NCBI GenBank assembly: GCA_017556045.1
Contig: JAFZFF010000028.1
Coordinates: 1-40,425, forward strand
DNA length: 40,425 nucleotides
From: Bacteroidaceae bacterium
GTDB lineage: Bacteria > Bacteroidota > Bacteroidia > Bacteroidales > Bacteroidaceae
Direction of reading: 5' to 3'
This document shows, one piece after another, positions 18,391-26,849 of this stretch. The position numbers were made by a program, and so were the translations under genes. The notes under the pieces were generated by a model. It was not told the DNA's origin, made no database searches, and was given only the letters and a program-made list of their open reading frames with translations. Within the stretch, counting starts at the first letter, position 1, and each line of letters opens with the position of its first letter.

Positions 18391-18442
18391 GATAGCCCAA
18401 GGTCGTTTTTATAGCTTTAGGATGATTAATTGTCGGGCGGCA

Positions 18443-18474
18443 ATTGCCAGTTGTCAATTAATTTAGTATCTTTG
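18443..18474 (+). promoter_or_regulatory. Promoter of the LptF/G-ribBA unit
   Basis: ATTG (18443-18446), 20 nt, TATCTTTG (18467-18474). Start is predicted near 18481, only about 12 nt before the TTG start codon of the permease. Confidence 0.72.
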
Positions 18475-18492
18475 CGCGTGTTTTAGTAGACG

Positions 18493-20409
18493 TTGACACT
18501 TGTGCGCATTAAGAGGCTTGACATATTCGTGTTGAAAAGTTTTGGCATTCTGTTTGTCGGGACCTTTTTCATCTGCTTGTTTATCTTTATCATGCAGCTA
18601 TTGTGGCTGTATGTGGATGAATTGGTAGGTAAGGGTATCCCGATGGATGTGCTTATGCAATTCTTTTATTATGCAGCACTCACACTCGTGCCTAAGTCAC
18701 TTCCTTTAGCTGTGCTGTTGGCGGCTCTCATTACGTTTGGAAACTTTGGTGAACGTGTAGAACTGACGGCCATGAAGGCAGCAGGGGTGTCGTTGCTGCG
18801 TATCATGAGTCCGCTCATTGTGCTGTGCGTGGCATTGGGGATGGTGTCGTTCTATTTTCAGAATGTAACAGTTCCTCATGCAAACTTGAAGTTGCAGACG
18901 TTATTGGTGTCGATGAAGCAGAAATCTCCCGAACTGGAGATTCCTGAAGGGGCATTCTACGATGGTATAGAAAACTATAATCTCTATGTCAAACGGAAGG
19001 ACCCTGACACGGGTATGCTCTACGGAGTGGTCATATACAATATGACGAATGGCTTTGATAACGCCACTATTCTTAAGGCTGACAGCGGCCGACTCGAAAC
19101 GACGGCTGATAAGCAGCATCTGCGTTTTGTGCTTTATCATGGTGAGCAGTTTGAGAATCTCAAGGATGGACAGATTAATGCGCGAAACATCCCCTACCGT
19201 CGCGAACAATTTGGTGAGAAGACGATGCTCATTGAATTCAATAATGATTTTGACCTCATGGATGGCAGTTTCCTCAGTGGTAATGCTATGAATAAGAACA
19301 TGGCACAGCTTGTCCATGATATTGATTCTATGACGACACAGCAGGATAGCATCGGACGTGTCTACTATGGACAACTCAAGGCGGGTACATACGCCTCACA
19401 TAAGCTGTCGAGATCTGATACCACCAAACTTCGCGAATTTGTTGAAAAGGAGTACGTCACACGCATAAATGTGGATAGCCTCTACCACTCTTCGACACGT
19501 GATCAACGCAAGGAGTGGCTTGAGAGTGGAGAGCGTCGCATCAATAATTTTAAGAGCGAACTAGCCTTGAAGACGAAAACCGTGTTCAATGCAGACAAGA
19601 GCATACGTAGCCATCGCATCGAATGGTTCTATAAGTTCACCATGTCGCTCTCATGTCTGGTGTTCTTTCTTATAGGTGCTCCTCTAGGAGCGATTATACG
19701 TAAGGGAGGATTGGGTATGCCAGTTATTGTGTCGGTGTTCACATTCATTGTCTATTATATGTTGGATACCTCGGGTACCAAGCTTGCTCGCCAAGGTGAG
19801 ATACCTGTATGGTGGGGAAGCTGGATGAGCACTGCGGTATTGGCTCCTTTGGGGATATTCTTGACCTATCAAGCCAATAAAGACTCGGGTGTGTTCAATA
19901 TTGATATTTATAAGAACGCTTTGCGGTGGGTCTTTGCCCTACGCGTAAAACGCAATATCTCAATGAAGGAGGTCGTTATTGATGACCCCGACTATACTGC
20001 TATTTCCGGAGAGCTAGAGAAACTTACAATAGCTTGCAATGAGTATACATCCCAACATTTGCTGCAACGATATCCAAACTATCTGGGCATGTTTGTCGCG
20101 GGTAGTAATCGTGATATGCAGCTGCTGAGACTTGATGCAAAACTCAATGCTTGTGTCGGGCAATTGGGTAATAGTCGTAGCCACGAACTGCTAAAGGTAC
20201 TAAATAATTATCCCGTGCTCTCTGTGAATGCCCATGTAGCTCCTATGCCGCGTAAGTGGATGAACATTGCTGTTGGCGTTGCTCTTCCTGTGGGTGTGGC
20301 GCTTTATCTGAGAGCGCTTTTCTTCCGTCAACGGCTGAGAGAAGATTTGAATGCAATTATAAAAACTAATAAGGAAATACAGAATATCATCTATGAAAGA
20401 AAACTCTAA
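18493..20409 (+). CDS. LptF/LptG (YjgP/YjgQ) family LPS export permease, long form
   Basis: A 638-residue inner-membrane protein, larger than the usual ~360 residues. Three N-terminal membrane helices (about 13-36, 55-78, 98-118) include the family region [20 protein letters not shown] (about 79-98). A periplasmic beta-jellyroll follows (about 120-370), then three more helices (about 378-402, 408-428, 437-458). Residues 460-638 form an extra cytoplasmic region with a further hydrophobic segment near 590-610, typical of the Bacteroidetes form. It would extract LPS with LptB and pass it to LptC (12482). The start is TTG at 18493; GTG at 18502 is an alternative 3 codons later. Its end overlaps ribBA by 17 bp. 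Confidence 0.88.
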   Translation: MTLVRIKRLDIFVLKSFGILFVGTFFICLFIFIMQLLWLYVDELVGKGIPMDVLMQFFYYAALTLVPKSLPLAVLLAALITFGNFGERVELTAMKAAGVSLLRIMSPLIVLCVALGMVSFYFQNVTVPHANLKLQTLLVSMKQKSPELEIPEGAFYDGIENYNLYVKRKDPDTGMLYGVVIYNMTNGFDNATILKADSGRLETTADKQHLRFVLYHGEQFENLKDGQINARNIPYRREQFGEKTMLIEFNNDFDLMDGSFLSGNAMNKNMAQLVHDIDSMTTQQDSIGRVYYGQLKAGTYASHKLSRSDTTKLREFVEKEYVTRINVDSLYHSSTRDQRKEWLESGERRINNFKSELALKTKTVFNADKSIRSHRIEWFYKFTMSLSCLVFFLIGAPLGAIIRKGGLGMPVIVSVFTFIVYYMLDTSGTKLARQGEIPVWWGSWMSTAVLAPLGIFLTYQANKDSGVFNIDIYKNALRWVFALRVKRNISMKEVVIDDPDYTAISGELEKLTIACNEYTSQHLLQRYPNYLGMFVAGSNRDMQLLRLDAKLNACVGQLGNSRSHELLKVLNNYPVLSVNAHVAPMPRKWMNIAVGVALPVGVALYLRALFFRQRLREDLNAIIKTNKEIQNIIYERKL

Positions 20410-21619
20410 CGAAAAGCAATGGCAACTCAGTACCATTGAGGAGGCCTTGGAAACCTTCCGACAAGGAGGTATCGTGATTGTCGTAGACGACGAAGATCGT
20501 GAGAATGAAGGAGACTTCATTGTGGCGGCTGAGAAAATCACACCAGATATCGTCAACTTCATGCTTCGCTATGGACGCGGAGTGCTGTGTGCCCCTATCA
20601 CATTGTCGCGTTGTGAGGAACTTAATCTTGCACCGCAAGTAAACAACAATACGAGCATTTTAGGAACACCCTTTACAGTCACGGTAGACCTCATTGAGGG
20701 ATGCTCTACAGGTGTGTCTACAGCAGATCGGGCAGCAACTATACGTGCCTTGGCAGATCCTAACCGCAAGGCAGAAGACTTCGGACGTCCAGGTCATATC
20801 AATCCCCTCTATGCACAGGATAAGGGGGTATTGCGTCGTGCCGGACACACTGAGGCTGCTATCGACCTGGCGCGCTTGTCGGGTCTTCAGCCCGCAGCTG
20901 CACTCATCGAAATTATGAATGAGGACGGAACTATGGCGCGCATGCCACAACTTATTGAAATATCGCGTGCGATGAATATTCCTCTCATAACAATTCACGA
21001 CCTTATCGCTTATCGCCTAGAAACAGAGTCGATGATTGAGCGAGGTGAAGAGGTGGATATGCCTACTGCTCATGGTCACTTTAGACTCATCCCCTTCCGA
21101 CAAGTGTCAAATGGAGTAGAGCATGTAGCACTCATTAAGGGAGAATGGGAGGAGGATGAAGCCATACTCGTGCGTATGCATTCATCGTGCATGACAGGTG
21201 ACATCTTTGGCTCATGCCGCTGCGACTGTGGAGACCAACTGCACAAAGCTATGGAAGAGATTGATGCCGCAGGAAAGGGTGTCGTAGTATACATGATGCA
21301 AGAGGGCCGTGGAATAGGATTGATGAATAAGATTAAAGCTTATAAACTCCAGGAACAGGGACTTGACACCGTGGATGCCAATATCCATCTTGGTTTTGAT
21401 GCAGACGAGCGTGACTATGGAGTTGGAGCGCAAATCTTACGTTCTCTTGGCGTGCACAAGATGCGTCTGCTTACCAATAATCCCGTGAAGCGCATAGGAT
21501 TAGAGGCCTATGGACTAGAAATAACGGAGAATGTGCCCATCGAGATAGCTCCTAATAAGTATAATGAGCGCTACTTGCAGACTAAGAAAGAACGTATGGG
21601 ACATATGCTTCACTTCTGA
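20393..21619 (+). CDS. ribBA: Bifunctional DHBP synthase / GTP cyclohydrolase II
   Basis: Supplies both branch precursors of riboflavin. The N-terminal DHBP synthase domain (about 1-205) has [18 protein letters not shown] (about 29-46), [16 protein letters not shown] (about 105) and [17 protein letters not shown] (about 147-163), and makes dihydroxybutanone phosphate from ribulose 5-phosphate. The C-terminal GTP cyclohydrolase II domain (about 206-408) has [20 protein letters not shown] with zinc ligands Cys266, Cys277 and Cys279, and the [15 protein letters not shown] active-site stretch. Both halves look intact. It overlaps the permease gene by 17 bp, so it is translated from the same mRNA. 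No FMN riboswitch is visible upstream. Confidence 0.96.
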   Translation: MKENSNEKQWQLSTIEEALETFRQGGIVIVVDDEDRENEGDFIVAAEKITPDIVNFMLRYGRGVLCAPITLSRCEELNLAPQVNNNTSILGTPFTVTVDLIEGCSTGVSTADRAATIRALADPNRKAEDFGRPGHINPLYAQDKGVLRRAGHTEAAIDLARLSGLQPAAALIEIMNEDGTMARMPQLIEISRAMNIPLITIHDLIAYRLETESMIERGEEVDMPTAHGHFRLIPFRQVSNGVEHVALIKGEWEEDEAILVRMHSSCMTGDIFGSCRCDCGDQLHKAMEEIDAAGKGVVVYMMQEGRGIGLMNKIKAYKLQEQGLDTVDANIHLGFDADERDYGVGAQILRSLGVHKMRLLTNNPVKRIGLEAYGLEITENVPIEIAPNKYNERYLQTKKERMGHMLHF

Positions 21620-21702
21620 TAATTGAAATGTTTGTAATTTAGAGAGCTTCAAGCTATTAAGATTTTCAAATATATAATACATAATTTATAAAATCATAAC
21701 TC

Positions 21703-22896
21703 ATGAACGCATTAAGCAACCTTATCAATCGCTTATCACCGTCAGCAACGCTGGCGATGTCGCAACGTAGTGCCGAACTCAAAGCACAAGGTGTAGACGT
21801 TATCAATCTCAGTGTGGGCGAGCCAGATTTTAATACACCTGATCATATCAAGGAGGCGGCCAAGCAAGCCATCGACGAGAACTTCTCTCGCTACTCTCCA
21901 GTACCAGGATATCCCGCATTGCGTCAAGCCATCGTAGACAAACTCAAGAACGAGAATAACCTCGAATACACGGTAAATCAAATCTCTTGTGCTAATGGTG
22001 CCAAGCAATCGGTGTGTAATGTGGTGATGGCTCTCGTCAACGAAGGTGATGAGGTCATTGTACCCGCTCCCTATTGGGTAAGTTATCCTGAGATGGTGCT
22101 CATGGCCAACGGAACACCTGTTATTGTTCCTGCTGGTATCGAACAAGACTTTAAGATTACGCCCGAACAGCTCGAGGCTGCTATCACACCGAAGACCAAG
22201 GCTATTATCCTTTGTTCTCCTTCTAACCCCACAGGTTCTGTATATAGCCGTGAGGAACTTGCTGCGTTGGCTGCAGTATTGGAGCGTCATGAGCAAGTGT
22301 ATGTGATTGCCGATGAGATCTACGAACATATCAACTATGTCGGACGTCACGAGAGCATTGCGCAGTTCCCTGGTGTGCACGACCGCGTGGTTATCATTAA
22401 TGGCGTGTCTAAGGCTTATGCCATGACAGGTTGGCGTATCGGCTTTATTGCTGGTCCCGAATGGTTGGTGAAGGCTTGCAATAAACTACAAGGTCAGTAT
22501 ACCAGCGGTCCTTGCTCTGTGTCACAGAAAGCAGCTGAGGCAGCATATCGTGGTACGCAAGAGCCTGTAGAGGAGATGCGCAAGGCCTTTGAGCGTCGTC
22601 GCGATCTCATTGTGAAGCTCGGACGCGAGATTCCTGGTTTTGAAGTGAATGAACCTCAAGGAGCTTTCTATCTTTTCCCCAAATGTAGCGCTTACTATGG
22701 TAAGAAGTTTGGCGATAAGGTTATTCAGACAGCTTCAGACCTCGCTATGTATCTTCTCGAGGAGGGTCATGTGGCTTGTGTTGGAGGCGACTCATTCGGT
22801 TCGCCCGAGTGTATTCGCATGAGCTATGCTACATCTGATGAAAACATCGTTGAGGCTATGCGTCGTATCAAGGAGGCTTTGGCAAAGTTGGTGTAA
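21703..22896 (+). CDS. aspC: Class I/II aminotransferase (aspartate aminotransferase)
   Basis: A 397-residue PLP enzyme of fold type I. Signatures: NLSVGEPDFNTPDHI (about 35-49), CSPSNPTGSVYSREEL (about 170) and SKAYAMTGWRIGF with the PLP lysine at about residue 237, followed by the substrate-carboxylate arginine in the C-terminal FGSPECIRMSYA region. This is the subgroup Ib aspartate (or aspartate/prephenate) aminotransferase type common in Bacteroidetes; specificity beyond that cannot be read. It is 83 bp downstream of ribBA without a convincing promoter and ends in a terminator at 22947, so it probably closes the START-like/LptF/ribBA string. Confidence 0.93.
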   Translation: MNALSNLINRLSPSATLAMSQRSAELKAQGVDVINLSVGEPDFNTPDHIKEAAKQAIDENFSRYSPVPGYPALRQAIVDKLKNENNLEYTVNQISCANGAKQSVCNVVMALVNEGDEVIVPAPYWVSYPEMVLMANGTPVIVPAGIEQDFKITPEQLEAAITPKTKAIILCSPSNPTGSVYSREELAALAAVLERHEQVYVIADEIYEHINYVGRHESIAQFPGVHDRVVIINGVSKAYAMTGWRIGFIAGPEWLVKACNKLQGQYTSGPCSVSQKAAEAAYRGTQEPVEEMRKAFERRRDLIVKLGREIPGFEVNEPQGAFYLFPKCSAYYGKKFGDKVIQTASDLAMYLLEEGHVACVGGDSFGSPECIRMSYATSDENIVEAMRRIKEALAKLV

Positions 22897-22946
22897 TAAT
22901 GTATAGGGGGAGAAACTGAAGAGTATTCATCCTCCTTGAAAAAGTG

Positions 22947-22982
22947 AAAGCGAAGGGCGGGAGCTCTTCGCTTTTCTTTTTT
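22947..22982 (+). terminator. Terminator after the aminotransferase
   Basis: AAAGCGAAG (22947-22955) pairs with CTTCGCTTT (22966-22974) around a 10-nt loop, then CTTTTTT. Intrinsic terminator for the plus-strand unit. Confidence 0.82.
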
Positions 22983-23079
22983 GAGTATTCTTAAGCTGCA
23001 AGTTGGCTTCTTGGCCAATCTGCGATAATCAATGTGGGGGTAGGTGAGGAATGGTTAAATAAGAGGAGGGGATGTAAAT

Positions 23080-23114
23080 AAAAGAGGGCGTGTCATGCGG
23101 ACACACCCTCTTTT
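23080..23114 (-). terminator. Terminator of the wza-wzc unit (probably bidirectional)
   Basis: A 15-bp stem with one C/A mismatch, 23080-23094 with 23100-23114, including AAAAGAGGG/CCCTCTTTT, loop ATGCG. It lies 23 bp past the wzc stop. A/T tracts flank both sides, so it can act in both directions. Confidence 0.8.
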
Positions 23115-23137
23115 ATATTTATGGAATCTTCTCTCAA

Positions 23138-25588
23138 TTAAGAGTTCTGACCATATCCGTACTGACCATAGGTCCCGTACTTGCCATAACCATAGCGGCC
23201 ATACTTGCCGTATGAGCCATAGCCATAGTAATAGCCATACTTGCGCTTGGTCATATCGATGCCATTGATTACAATGCTCATGTTGTGCAACTTCTTCTCG
23301 TTGTACAACTGATTGATGAGATTGAGGTAGGTCTTCGGAGTGTAGTCGGCACGACATACATATACAGAGGCATCTGCTACGCGTGAGATGATGAGCGTGT
23401 CTGTTACCAAGCCTACGGGAGCGGTATCGAGGATGACGTAATCGTACTTTTCCTTCAGGTATTCGATAGCCTTGTCCAAGTTGACGCGTGAGAGCAACTC
23501 GGCAGGGTTGGGAGGAATGATACCAGCAGGGAGTACGTCGAGGTTGTCGCTTACTCCTGAGGGCATAATTTGCTCGAATAAGAGCTCTTTGTCGTTGGCA
23601 TTTCCAGAAAGGAAGATGCTGATGCCTCTCTTGCGGTCAGCAAATCCGAACATCTCGGCAAGGCGAGGCTTACGGATGTCAAGACCAATCAATATGACCT
23701 TCTTGCCCAACAATGCCAAACTGGTTGCCAAGTTGGATGATACGAATGTCTTACCTTCGCCAGAAGTAGAAGAGGTGAACTGGATGACCTTCTTCTCGGG
23801 GCTGTCAAGCACAAACTGAAGGTTGGTACGTATCGAACGGAAGGTCTCGGCCATCAAGTCGTTTGCGTTCTCGCGGACAACGATTGAGCGTTTGCCGTCG
23901 GTAATCTTTGTGGCTGAGGGAACATCACCGAGGATGGGCACCTTGGTGGCATTCTCGAGGTCGTTGCGGCCCTCAATCTTGTAACGCAAGAGTTCGAGCA
24001 GGTAGATGAGTGCTACGGGAATGGCGATACCCATAACCAAAGCCACGAGCCATATCATCTTGCCCTTGGGGGCTACGGGAATGTCATTAGGCAAGGCTGC
24101 ATCGATAATCTTGGCATTGTCGGCTGTAGCTGCCAAGGCCATTGAGTTCTCTTCGCGCTTCTGCAAGAGCATGAGATAAAGGCCAGACTTAACCTCTTGC
24201 TGGCGTTTGTAACCCTCAAGAACCTTTTCTTGAGTGGGGGCATCTCCTAGCTTAGAGGTGAACTTTACAGATTGGCTCTTAATGTCTCTCTGCTTGATGC
24301 GGAGGGCCTCATATGCAGCACCCAAAGAGAGCTTGATGGTGTGAGCCATAGAGTTCAAGTTGGTGGTGAGGTCTATGACTGTGGGGTGGCTCTCATTGAC
24401 GCTGCGCAGCATGCGGTTTCTTTCAATAACGAGCTCGTTGTACTTGGTGATGCTGGTTGACAATGAGGCATCGGTCAAGCCTACATTGGCGGGGATGGCC
24501 ATAAGGTCATTTGCGGGATCGTTTACGTAGTCGCGCAAGTATGACAACAGACTCAATTGTGTAGCTACCTCTACGCTCTGCTTCTCATACTCGGTGCTTC
24601 CTGTGAGGATGCGTTGTGCATCGCCAGTGGGGTTGGTCAAGCCTGATGAACGCTTGTATTGAGCCATCTGCTCTTCTGTCGCGTCGAGCTCCTCGGCCAC
24701 GATCTCCAATCTTCTCTTGATGAACTCCTCGGTCTTGATGGCTACGAGGTTCTTGTCGTTGTTGTTCTCACGATTGTAAGCAGCTACGAGCTGGTTTACG
24801 AAGTCTACACCGCGGCGTTTGTTGACGTCAAGGTAGGAGATGTAAGCCACAGAAGTGGTCTTTGAGGTGGGCTCTATAGACAAAGCACTAAGGCATGCGC
24901 GTGCCTTCTTGATGGGAGAAACGATAGATACGGTCAGCTCTTGGCTCGGATTGAGTGAACCTGCTTGTCCTTTGGTGAGGGTAAGGTCGCCTACATAAGT
25001 GTGAAGCACATAGGGGAACTCTGACGCCTTGAACTCCTTCTTTACCTCAAATACCTCTTCTGTGTCGAGGTCATAGTCCTCATACTCTACTACATAACTC
25101 AAGCTGTCGGGCTGCGTGATGTGCAGTGCGAAGCCTAATGTGAGGTTGTCCAGGTCAGAGCGACCAATGTTCACCTCGACGGGGTATTTGCCATAGAGGA
25201 TACGTGCAGGTCTTGCAAAGCCTTCGTCAACAGAATAGTTGGTGTAGAGCTTGAGGTCGAGCACCGCTTGTTTGATGATGGACTTTGAACGCAGAATCTC
25301 AATTTCATTATCGATACCTCCACTAGTGTTCATGAAACCAAAGTCCTGCTGGAGGGTCATCATTTGACTATTAAACGAGCCTTTCTTCTCGTCGTTGATC
25401 ATGATAGTCGCCTGAATCTTGTATACGGGAGTTTGGATGCGAATGTAGAAATACGCGCAGCACAAGCATACGATGACCGATGCTACAATCCACTTCCAAT
25501 AGATAAAAAACTTGGCGATAAGGGTCTTGAAGTCAAAACCGCCTTCTTCTTCTTCGATTGTGTTGGTGTTATACAATTCGTTGTTCAT
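23138..25588 (-). CDS. Polysaccharide co-polymerase with tyrosine autokinase domain (Wzc-like)
   Basis: An 816-residue inner-membrane protein controlling chain length and export of a surface polysaccharide. Residues 1-20 are cytoplasmic; TM1 is about 29-48; a large periplasmic Wzz/GNVR region with coiled coils follows (about 50-500, including the proline-rich DIPVAPKGK motif before TM2, about 510-532). The cytoplasmic BY-kinase has Walker A STSGEGKTFVSSN (about 604-616), Walker A' with VILIGLDIRKPRL, and Walker B YVILDTAPVG. The C-terminal tail is extremely Tyr/Gly-rich, 13 Tyr in the last ~34 residues, the substrate of trans-autophosphorylation in this family. It starts 10 bp after wza. No glycosyltransferase, flippase or polymerase follows, so the partner biosynthesis genes lie elsewhere. 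Confidence 0.95.
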   Translation of the reverse strand: MNNELYNTNTIEEEEGGFDFKTLIAKFFIYWKWIVASVIVCLCCAYFYIRIQTPVYKIQATIMINDEKKGSFNSQMMTLQQDFGFMNTSGGIDNEIEILRSKSIIKQAVLDLKLYTNYSVDEGFARPARILYGKYPVEVNIGRSDLDNLTLGFALHITQPDSLSYVVEYEDYDLDTEEVFEVKKEFKASEFPYVLHTYVGDLTLTKGQAGSLNPSQELTVSIVSPIKKARACLSALSIEPTSKTTSVAYISYLDVNKRRGVDFVNQLVAAYNRENNNDKNLVAIKTEEFIKRRLEIVAEELDATEEQMAQYKRSSGLTNPTGDAQRILTGSTEYEKQSVEVATQLSLLSYLRDYVNDPANDLMAIPANVGLTDASLSTSITKYNELVIERNRMLRSVNESHPTVIDLTTNLNSMAHTIKLSLGAAYEALRIKQRDIKSQSVKFTSKLGDAPTQEKVLEGYKRQQEVKSGLYLMLLQKREENSMALAATADNAKIIDAALPNDIPVAPKGKMIWLVALVMGIAIPVALIYLLELLRYKIEGRNDLENATKVPILGDVPSATKITDGKRSIVVRENANDLMAETFRSIRTNLQFVLDSPEKKVIQFTSSTSGEGKTFVSSNLATSLALLGKKVILIGLDIRKPRLAEMFGFADRKRGISIFLSGNANDKELLFEQIMPSGVSDNLDVLPAGIIPPNPAELLSRVNLDKAIEYLKEKYDYVILDTAPVGLVTDTLIISRVADASVYVCRADYTPKTYLNLINQLYNEKKLHNMSIVINGIDMTKRKYGYYYGYGSYGKYGRYGYGKYGTYGQYGYGQNS

Positions 25589-25598
25589 ACTATATATA

Positions 25599-26390
25599 TT
25601 AAAGGAGGTTAGCCATAAGGTTGACGATAGAAATCATGATGGACACGGCAGAGAACCACAGTGATGTGCTTGATCCGACATCAGAGTTGCGTGATTTCGC
25701 CTTGTTAGGCTCTACGTAGAGGATGTCGTTCTGCTGTAGATAATAGTAGGGCGAATAGATGATGTTGGCATCGTTGAGGTTGAGATTTACAACCTGCTTT
25801 GTGCCATCTGCCGACTCTCTGATGAGCTTCACGGCATCACGCTTACCCCAAATGGTGAGGTCACCGGCCAATGCTAGGGCTTCGAAGATGTTGACCTTCT
25901 CGTTAGAGATGGTGTATGAGTTGGGGCGCATCACTTCACCGAGAACGGAAATCTTGTAGTTGACCATGCGTACCGTGATGATGGGCTCTTCGTTGGTGAA
26001 ATGGTGCTTGATGTTCTCTCTGATAAACGCCTCGAGTTCGGTCTTGGTCATGCCGCCCACAATAATATGTCCCAAGGTGGGGAAGTCTATGCCTCCATCG
26101 TTGCCTACGAGGTAGGTTTGCAGTGAAGGTTGCGTTGTGATAGCTCGAGTTGACAAAAGCGCAGCTTGTGAGGTCTGCACAATCAAGTTGAAAGGAATGG
26201 CTGCATTGAAGTCCTTGCAGCTAACGGTAATGGTCAACAGATCCTTGGGTTGGATACGTGCGTCATAGAGCTCGGAAACCTGCGTAGAATCCAATGTGGC
26301 GCTGTTTTGAAGGTAAGGGACTTGCTTGTAAGAGGTACATGAACATACCAAAAAGAGTCCCAAAGCAAGCAAAAGTTTTAAGTTTTTCAT
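25599..26390 (-). CDS. Polysaccharide export outer-membrane lipoprotein (Wza-like)
   Basis: A 263-residue Wza/OtnA-family protein. Starting at 26390 gives a clean lipoprotein signal, MKNLKLLLALGLFLVCSC, with lipidated Cys18. The frame runs open to 26444, but the promoter -7 box (26434-26441) lies within that extension, so it is untranslated. The polysaccharide export domain covers about 45-135 (IQPKDLLTITVSCKDFNAAIP, GGIDFPTLGHIIVGGMTKTELEAFI), followed by an SLBB domain (about 145-235, KISVLGEVMRPNSYTISNEK, NIFEALALAGDLTIWGKRD). The C-terminal hydrophobic stretch (about 240-262, SLWFSAVSIMISIVNLMANLL) likely spans the outer membrane. It is co-transcribed with wzc, 10 bp apart. Confidence 0.93.
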   Translation of the reverse strand: MKNLKLLLALGLFLVCSCTSYKQVPYLQNSATLDSTQVSELYDARIQPKDLLTITVSCKDFNAAIPFNLIVQTSQAALLSTRAITTQPSLQTYLVGNDGGIDFPTLGHIIVGGMTKTELEAFIRENIKHHFTNEEPIITVRMVNYKISVLGEVMRPNSYTISNEKVNIFEALALAGDLTIWGKRDAVKLIRESADGTKQVVNLNLNDANIIYSPYYYLQQNDILYVEPNKAKSRNSDVGSSTSLWFSAVSIMISIVNLMANLL

Positions 26391-26433
26391 ACTTTGATTA
26401 TTAATTCTTTTGTGTTTATTCCTTAGCATTGGA

Positions 26434-26464
26434 CAAATATACAACTTTTATTTGATATGGCAAT
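26434..26464 (-). promoter_or_regulatory. wza-wzc promoter
   Basis: On the minus strand: ATTG (plus 26461-26464), 19 nt, TATATTTG (plus 26434-26441, exact). Start is predicted near 26427, a leader of about 37 nt to the wza ATG at 26390. Confidence 0.72.
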
Positions 26465-26798
26465 ACCCTCTTGAAAAAAACATTGTTTAACAGTTGCCCC
26501 GCTCTCGAAGCGTAAGTCCTGTTGTTCGATAGATAGTGTTGACAAAAGCACCCTCCCTCAAGGTCTTAGCGCAATCGACAAGTCTGCTTTGTCCTGTGTA
26601 GCCTTTCGTTGTATCGTCCGATGGCCTTCGTACGGCTGTATGTTGGTCATCGAACAGTTGAGTGATGCCCATCGAACAGGCGTATGGTGGCCATCGGACG
26701 ATAGGGCGGATATGTGCGGATTTGTTATTGCATTTGTCTGTGCGTCATTCCGCAAACAGAAGTTTCCCCGATTTGGACTCAACAAAACGACTGCAACT
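26465..26798. other. Noncoding region upstream of wza with 22-bp repeats
   Basis: This 330-bp stretch between two divergent promoters has only short, mutually contradictory reading frames and no credible gene. It holds the tandem and inverted repeats described at 26612-26713, plus a further diverged inverted copy (TTGTTCGATA, about 26521-26530). No hairpin with a T-tract and no recognised riboswitch is seen. Confidence 0.6.
26612..26713. repeat. 22-bp tandem repeat (4 units) framed by a 15-bp inverted repeat
   Basis: Units begin at 26626, 26648, 26670 and 26692, exactly 22 bp apart: CTTCGTACGG, CATCGAACAG, CATCGAACAG, CATCGGACGA, with partly conserved tails such as gTATGgTGg. In addition TATCGTCCGATGGCC (26612-26626) is the perfect inverse of GGCCATCGGACGATA (26689-26703), 62 bp apart. 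The spacing of two helical turns puts all units on one face of the DNA. It could be an operator array for wza-wzc or for 26850, or a dispersed palindromic element. Confidence 0.8.
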
Positions 26799-26830
26799 TT
26801 TGTCTGACTCTAAACTTTTGTGTAAATTTG
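26799..26830 (+). promoter_or_regulatory. Promoter of the 26850 gene
   Basis: TTTG (26799-26802), 20 nt, TAAATTTG (26823-26830), both exact. Transcript start near 26837, about 13 nt before the ATG. Confidence 0.82.
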
Positions 26831-26849
26831 CGCAAATTTTGTAAGAACT

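Noticed and set aside
20300-20392. FMN riboswitch before ribBA
   Set aside because: ribBA starts inside the end of the permease gene; there is no leader and none of the conserved FMN-element sequence.
26391-26444. 18-codon upstream extension of wza
   Set aside because: It contains the -7 box of its own promoter, and the start at 26390 gives a proper lipoprotein signal.
26612-26713. CRISPR array
   Set aside because: Units are head-to-tail at 22 bp with partly conserved tails and no unique spacers of 30 bp or so; no cas gene nearby.
26487-26844. Several overlapping small frames on both strands in the wza upstream region
   Set aside because: They contradict one another, run through the 22-bp repeats whose period is not a multiple of 3, and have no start-site context or recognisable motif.
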